Below, piece by piece: positions 18,901 through 20,606 of a stretch of DNA of 20,606 nucleotides. The notes beneath the pieces were generated by a model that saw only the letters and a program-made list of their open reading frames with translations, was not told where the DNA came from and searched no databases. The DNA is from Irpex lacteus (lineage: Eukaryota > Basidiomycota > Agaricomycetes > Polyporales > Irpicaceae). Each line of letters starts with the position of its first letter. Within the stretch, counting starts at the first letter, position 1. The position numbers were made by a program, and so were the translations under genes. The stretch covers positions 1 through 20,606 of the forward strand of contig MQVO02000154.1 of assembly GCA_001986395.2 (NCBI GenBank), in the 5' to 3' direction.

Positions 18901-19440
18901 GTACATTACATTATCGTATTTCACCTTTGACCCCGTTCTCCTCCACGAACCTGTGCGCAGTCATCATAGCGCAGACCTGAGTTCGAGCCAGAGGACTGAG
19001 TTGTGGGTTTCGACGGCATTGAGCACTCACCTGTTTCAATGTCTGCCACATCTCATGTATATTGGCTTCTCGTACTCACTACTCGCGGACCACCGGGCTT
19101 CCTGATCTCTCTCTCTCTCTCGAGCAGGCTTCACGCCGTTAGTAACGACCGGCAACTTAGCTGTGGCACAAGTCGTCTCAGTATTGCTCTCGCAGACCTT
19201 ATACAAACGTACTTTCTAATGCACTGGCGTCACCCTACCAGTGAACTCCCTACGAAAGGCTGGTGATGACAGGTCGAGGAAGATGCGTAAAGCGATGGTG
19301 AGCGTGCAGGTGTAAGAGGTGGTTAAGACGAAGTGACTATTTGAGGTCTGATCTCAGGGTCAGGAACGATCGACCACCTCGATCGACAACTCGATGATCG
19401 CGGCCAGACTCCTGGGTCTCTCTTCAACCACCACCTCATC
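18901..19440. other. No supported gene; short TC repeat
   Basis: A (TC)n run of about 16 nt lies near 19107-19122, and CGATCGA-type words cluster at 19368-19402. ORFs at 18899-19105 and 19003-19266 overlap in different frames and show no splice structure. Confidence 0.35.
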
Positions 19441-19445
19441 CTTGT

Positions 19446-19736
19446 CTATGTACCACCTCTCGCACTCCCCACAACCTTGCAATCATGAAACTTGACGAAG
19501 ATAACCACTGGGGACAATGCTGAGACGTATTGACTAGGGGTTTTGAGGATTGGTGCGTGACTATCTCGATCTTGTGAAGTTACAAAGGTTACTAACATTC
19601 GTTTTCGTCCTCCAGGAATATACGATAAGTCCTCCATGTTATCTTTCACTGTCACAGTAAAATCCCGATCGTTGCTTGACGAAGCGTGTGTCGCTGTGCT
19701 AACTCCTTCCTGAAAGTCAGCGTGCTTTTCTGCCAT
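19446..19736 (-). CDS. Uninterrupted 96-codon ORF, hypothetical
   Basis: Begins at an ATG in good context (CTAGATGGCAG on the - strand) and runs to TAG without an intron. It reads MAEKHADFQEGVSTATHASS, RDFTVTVKDNMEDLSYIPGG and KRMLVTFVTSQDRDSHAPIL, then a hydrophobic VSALSPVVIFVKF segment. There is no signal peptide and no recognised domain. An ORF of this length with ATG is moderately unlikely by chance at this base composition, but no promoter is evident. It lies on the opposite strand, about 190 bp from the array promoter region. Confidence 0.35.
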   Translation of the reverse strand: MAEKHADFQEGVSTATHASSSNDRDFTVTVKDNMEDLSYIPGGRKRMLVTFVTSQDRDSHAPILKTPSQYVSALSPVVIFVKFHDCKVVGSARGGT

Positions 19737-19880
19737 CTAGAAGGGGGTTGTGTACCCGCATCGGTATCTGTAGCATACGTCCAGCATTCGTGCGTCCTTA
19801 TACCTTCTATCTCTAGTGCCATTACATTAACGGAAGTGTTTACCAGCTCACGTAGATGAACTGTGCAACTAACCTACGCA

Positions 19881-19886
19881 TATAAG
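19881..19886 (+). promoter_or_regulatory. TATA box of the junction-spanning exon array
   Basis: CATATAAG at 19879-19886 is followed by a pyrimidine-rich stretch and, 37 nt downstream of the TATA, by an ATG in a good context (CCGCAATGTCC, ATG at 19923). The spacing suits a fungal core promoter. It sits directly before the first repeat module, so it is the likely promoter for the array that runs across the end of the window into base 1. Prediction only. Confidence 0.5.
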
Positions 19887-19922
19887 AGACATCTCCGCAT
19901 CGCTCTCCAACCAACCACCGCA

Positions 19923-20606
19923 ATGTCCTGGGCCACCGCATTCGCACCAAGACCTCTCTCACTCTCGCTCGTCTATCGTGGATATCATCAAGATACTATC
20001 TCCCTCGTCGATTGGAACCCATCCTAGCGCAATGTCCGCCACACTCGTACCAAGATGATTCCCGCTATCCGTGCTTCTTCTGCCGCAAAATCCCAAGACA
20101 CCCCTCTGACTCTTTCTCCCAGGACTCTACCGTAAGTGATCATGACTTCAAATGTCTTCGAAATCGACGCTGAAACTTACTATCTAAGTACAGCGCAATG
20201 TTTCCTAGCATACGTACCAGATTTCCCGCTATCCCCTCGTCTCTCGCAAAAGATCCCAAGATACCACCTCTGTTTCCGTACTCCCATTATTCTCCGGTAA
20301 GTAACCCTTAATACTTCAACGTCGATGCTGAAATTATGATTCGAACACAGGCGCAATGTCCCCGCATACGTACCAAGATTCCCGCTACTCACACTCGTCT
20401 CTCGCTCGCTTACACCTCAAGATATTGCCTTTGTTTCTATCTCTCATGCCACCTACTGTGAGTATCCACAACCTTTTGATATCATCGACGTCAGTGCTCA
20501 ACTTCCGCTCTAATTACAGCGCAATGTCCTCAGCATACGTACCAAGGTTCCCGTTCTGTTCGCCTCTCGCAAAGGTTCTCAAGATATCGTCTCTCGACCC
20601 GAGGAC
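19923..20606 (+). other. Tandem exon-intron array, upstream half (five exon modules)
   Basis: Five related modules follow the TATA box. Predicted exons are 19923-19977, 20028-20131, 20194-20296, 20351-20457 and 20520 to the end. Introns are 19978-20027, 20132-20193, 20297-20350 and 20458-20519. Most exons open with CGCAATGTCC and all five carry a form of CATACGTACCAAGATTCCCG. Introns start GTAAGT or GTGAGT, except the first (GTGGAT), contain a TCGACGTCGATGCTGAAC-like core with the branch point, and mostly end ACAG (the first ends CTAG). Exons are about 93-107 nt and differ in length modulo 3, so I could not thread one continuous frame through all of them. Individual exons are open in one or two frames, for example 31 codons from 20520 across the junction, starting Arg-Asn-Val. 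It may encode a repeat protein with frame breaks, or be a spliced non-coding RNA. I recognise no known family. Confidence 0.6.
20595..20606. repeat. 12-bp terminal direct repeat (right copy)
   Basis: Last 12 bases CGACCCGAGGAC, identical to bases 1-12. It lies inside an array exon. Keeping both copies in series would give a 105-nt exon with an internal 12-bp duplication, whereas collapsing them gives a 93-nt exon (31 codons) like its neighbours. It therefore behaves as an overlap of one molecule rather than as two independent repeats. Confidence 0.85.

Noticed and set aside
1..20606. Target-site duplication of a 20-kb insertion (Starship-like or other transposon)
   Set aside because: The sequence flanking the two 12-bp copies is in the order expected for a circle or tandem repeat, not for an insertion. 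No tyrosine recombinase, KDZ or Helitron Rep domain is recognisable.

Overview
This looks like nuclear-type DNA of a basidiomycete fungus, probably an agaricomycete. The signs are many short introns (about 42-73 nt) with GTAAGT/GTGAGT/GTATGT donors, CTRAC-like branch points and CAG/TAG acceptors. One gene is recognisable, a fungal TLDc/OXR1 gene with four clean introns. I see no bacterial operons, rRNA, tRNA or CRISPR array. No protein could be searched, so most gene models are hand-spliced from splice signals and reading phase and are tentative.

The most important structural point is that the ends belong together. The first and last 12 bases are identical (CGACCCGAGGAC). Overlapping them completes a broken repeat unit: an exon that starts at 20520 finishes at base 18, directly before a GTAAGT donor. 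The window is therefore best read as one circular molecule, or one period of a head-to-tail tandem repeat, of about 20,594 bp.

Layout. (1) 19.88 kb, through the junction, to about 0.6 kb, + strand: a TATA-led transcription unit made of at least eight repeated exon-intron modules (exon about 90-107, intron about 50-66). (2) 0.6-1.5 kb: no gene; a short inverted repeat and degenerate TTAACCC-like repeats. (3) 1.5-4.9 kb, GC-rich, - strand: an OXR1 gene that lacks its final TLDc exon, preceded by the wreck of a second gene with stops and homopolymer frameshifts. (4) 5.0-7.5 kb: a GNRA-type hairpin, spaced GACCCCGGTCGCGGGACGTCGA repeats, then a heptanucleotide minisatellite. (5) 7.7-16.9 kb, lower GC: interrupted gene-like segments. 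These are a + gene at 7.74-8.16 kb, a - gene relic at 8.89-9.52 kb, + exons ending at 10.08 and 10.65 kb, and a longer + region at about 11.9-16.87 kb whose last exon is open for 135 codons apart from one TGA. The recurring 8-mer CTCACGTG clusters here. (6) 16.95-18.15 kb, + strand: a second TATA-led unit in which a GDYAR-type peptide repeat is carried on duplicated 117-nt, phase-0 exons. (7) 18.2-19.9 kb: little that can be supported apart from one 96-codon - ORF.

Taken together, a circular or tandem element seems to carry two unrelated exon-array units, decayed mobile-element-like genes and truncated host-type gene fragments. Several genes contain premature stops, so much of the middle is probably relict, although consensus sequencing errors cannot be excluded from sequence alone.
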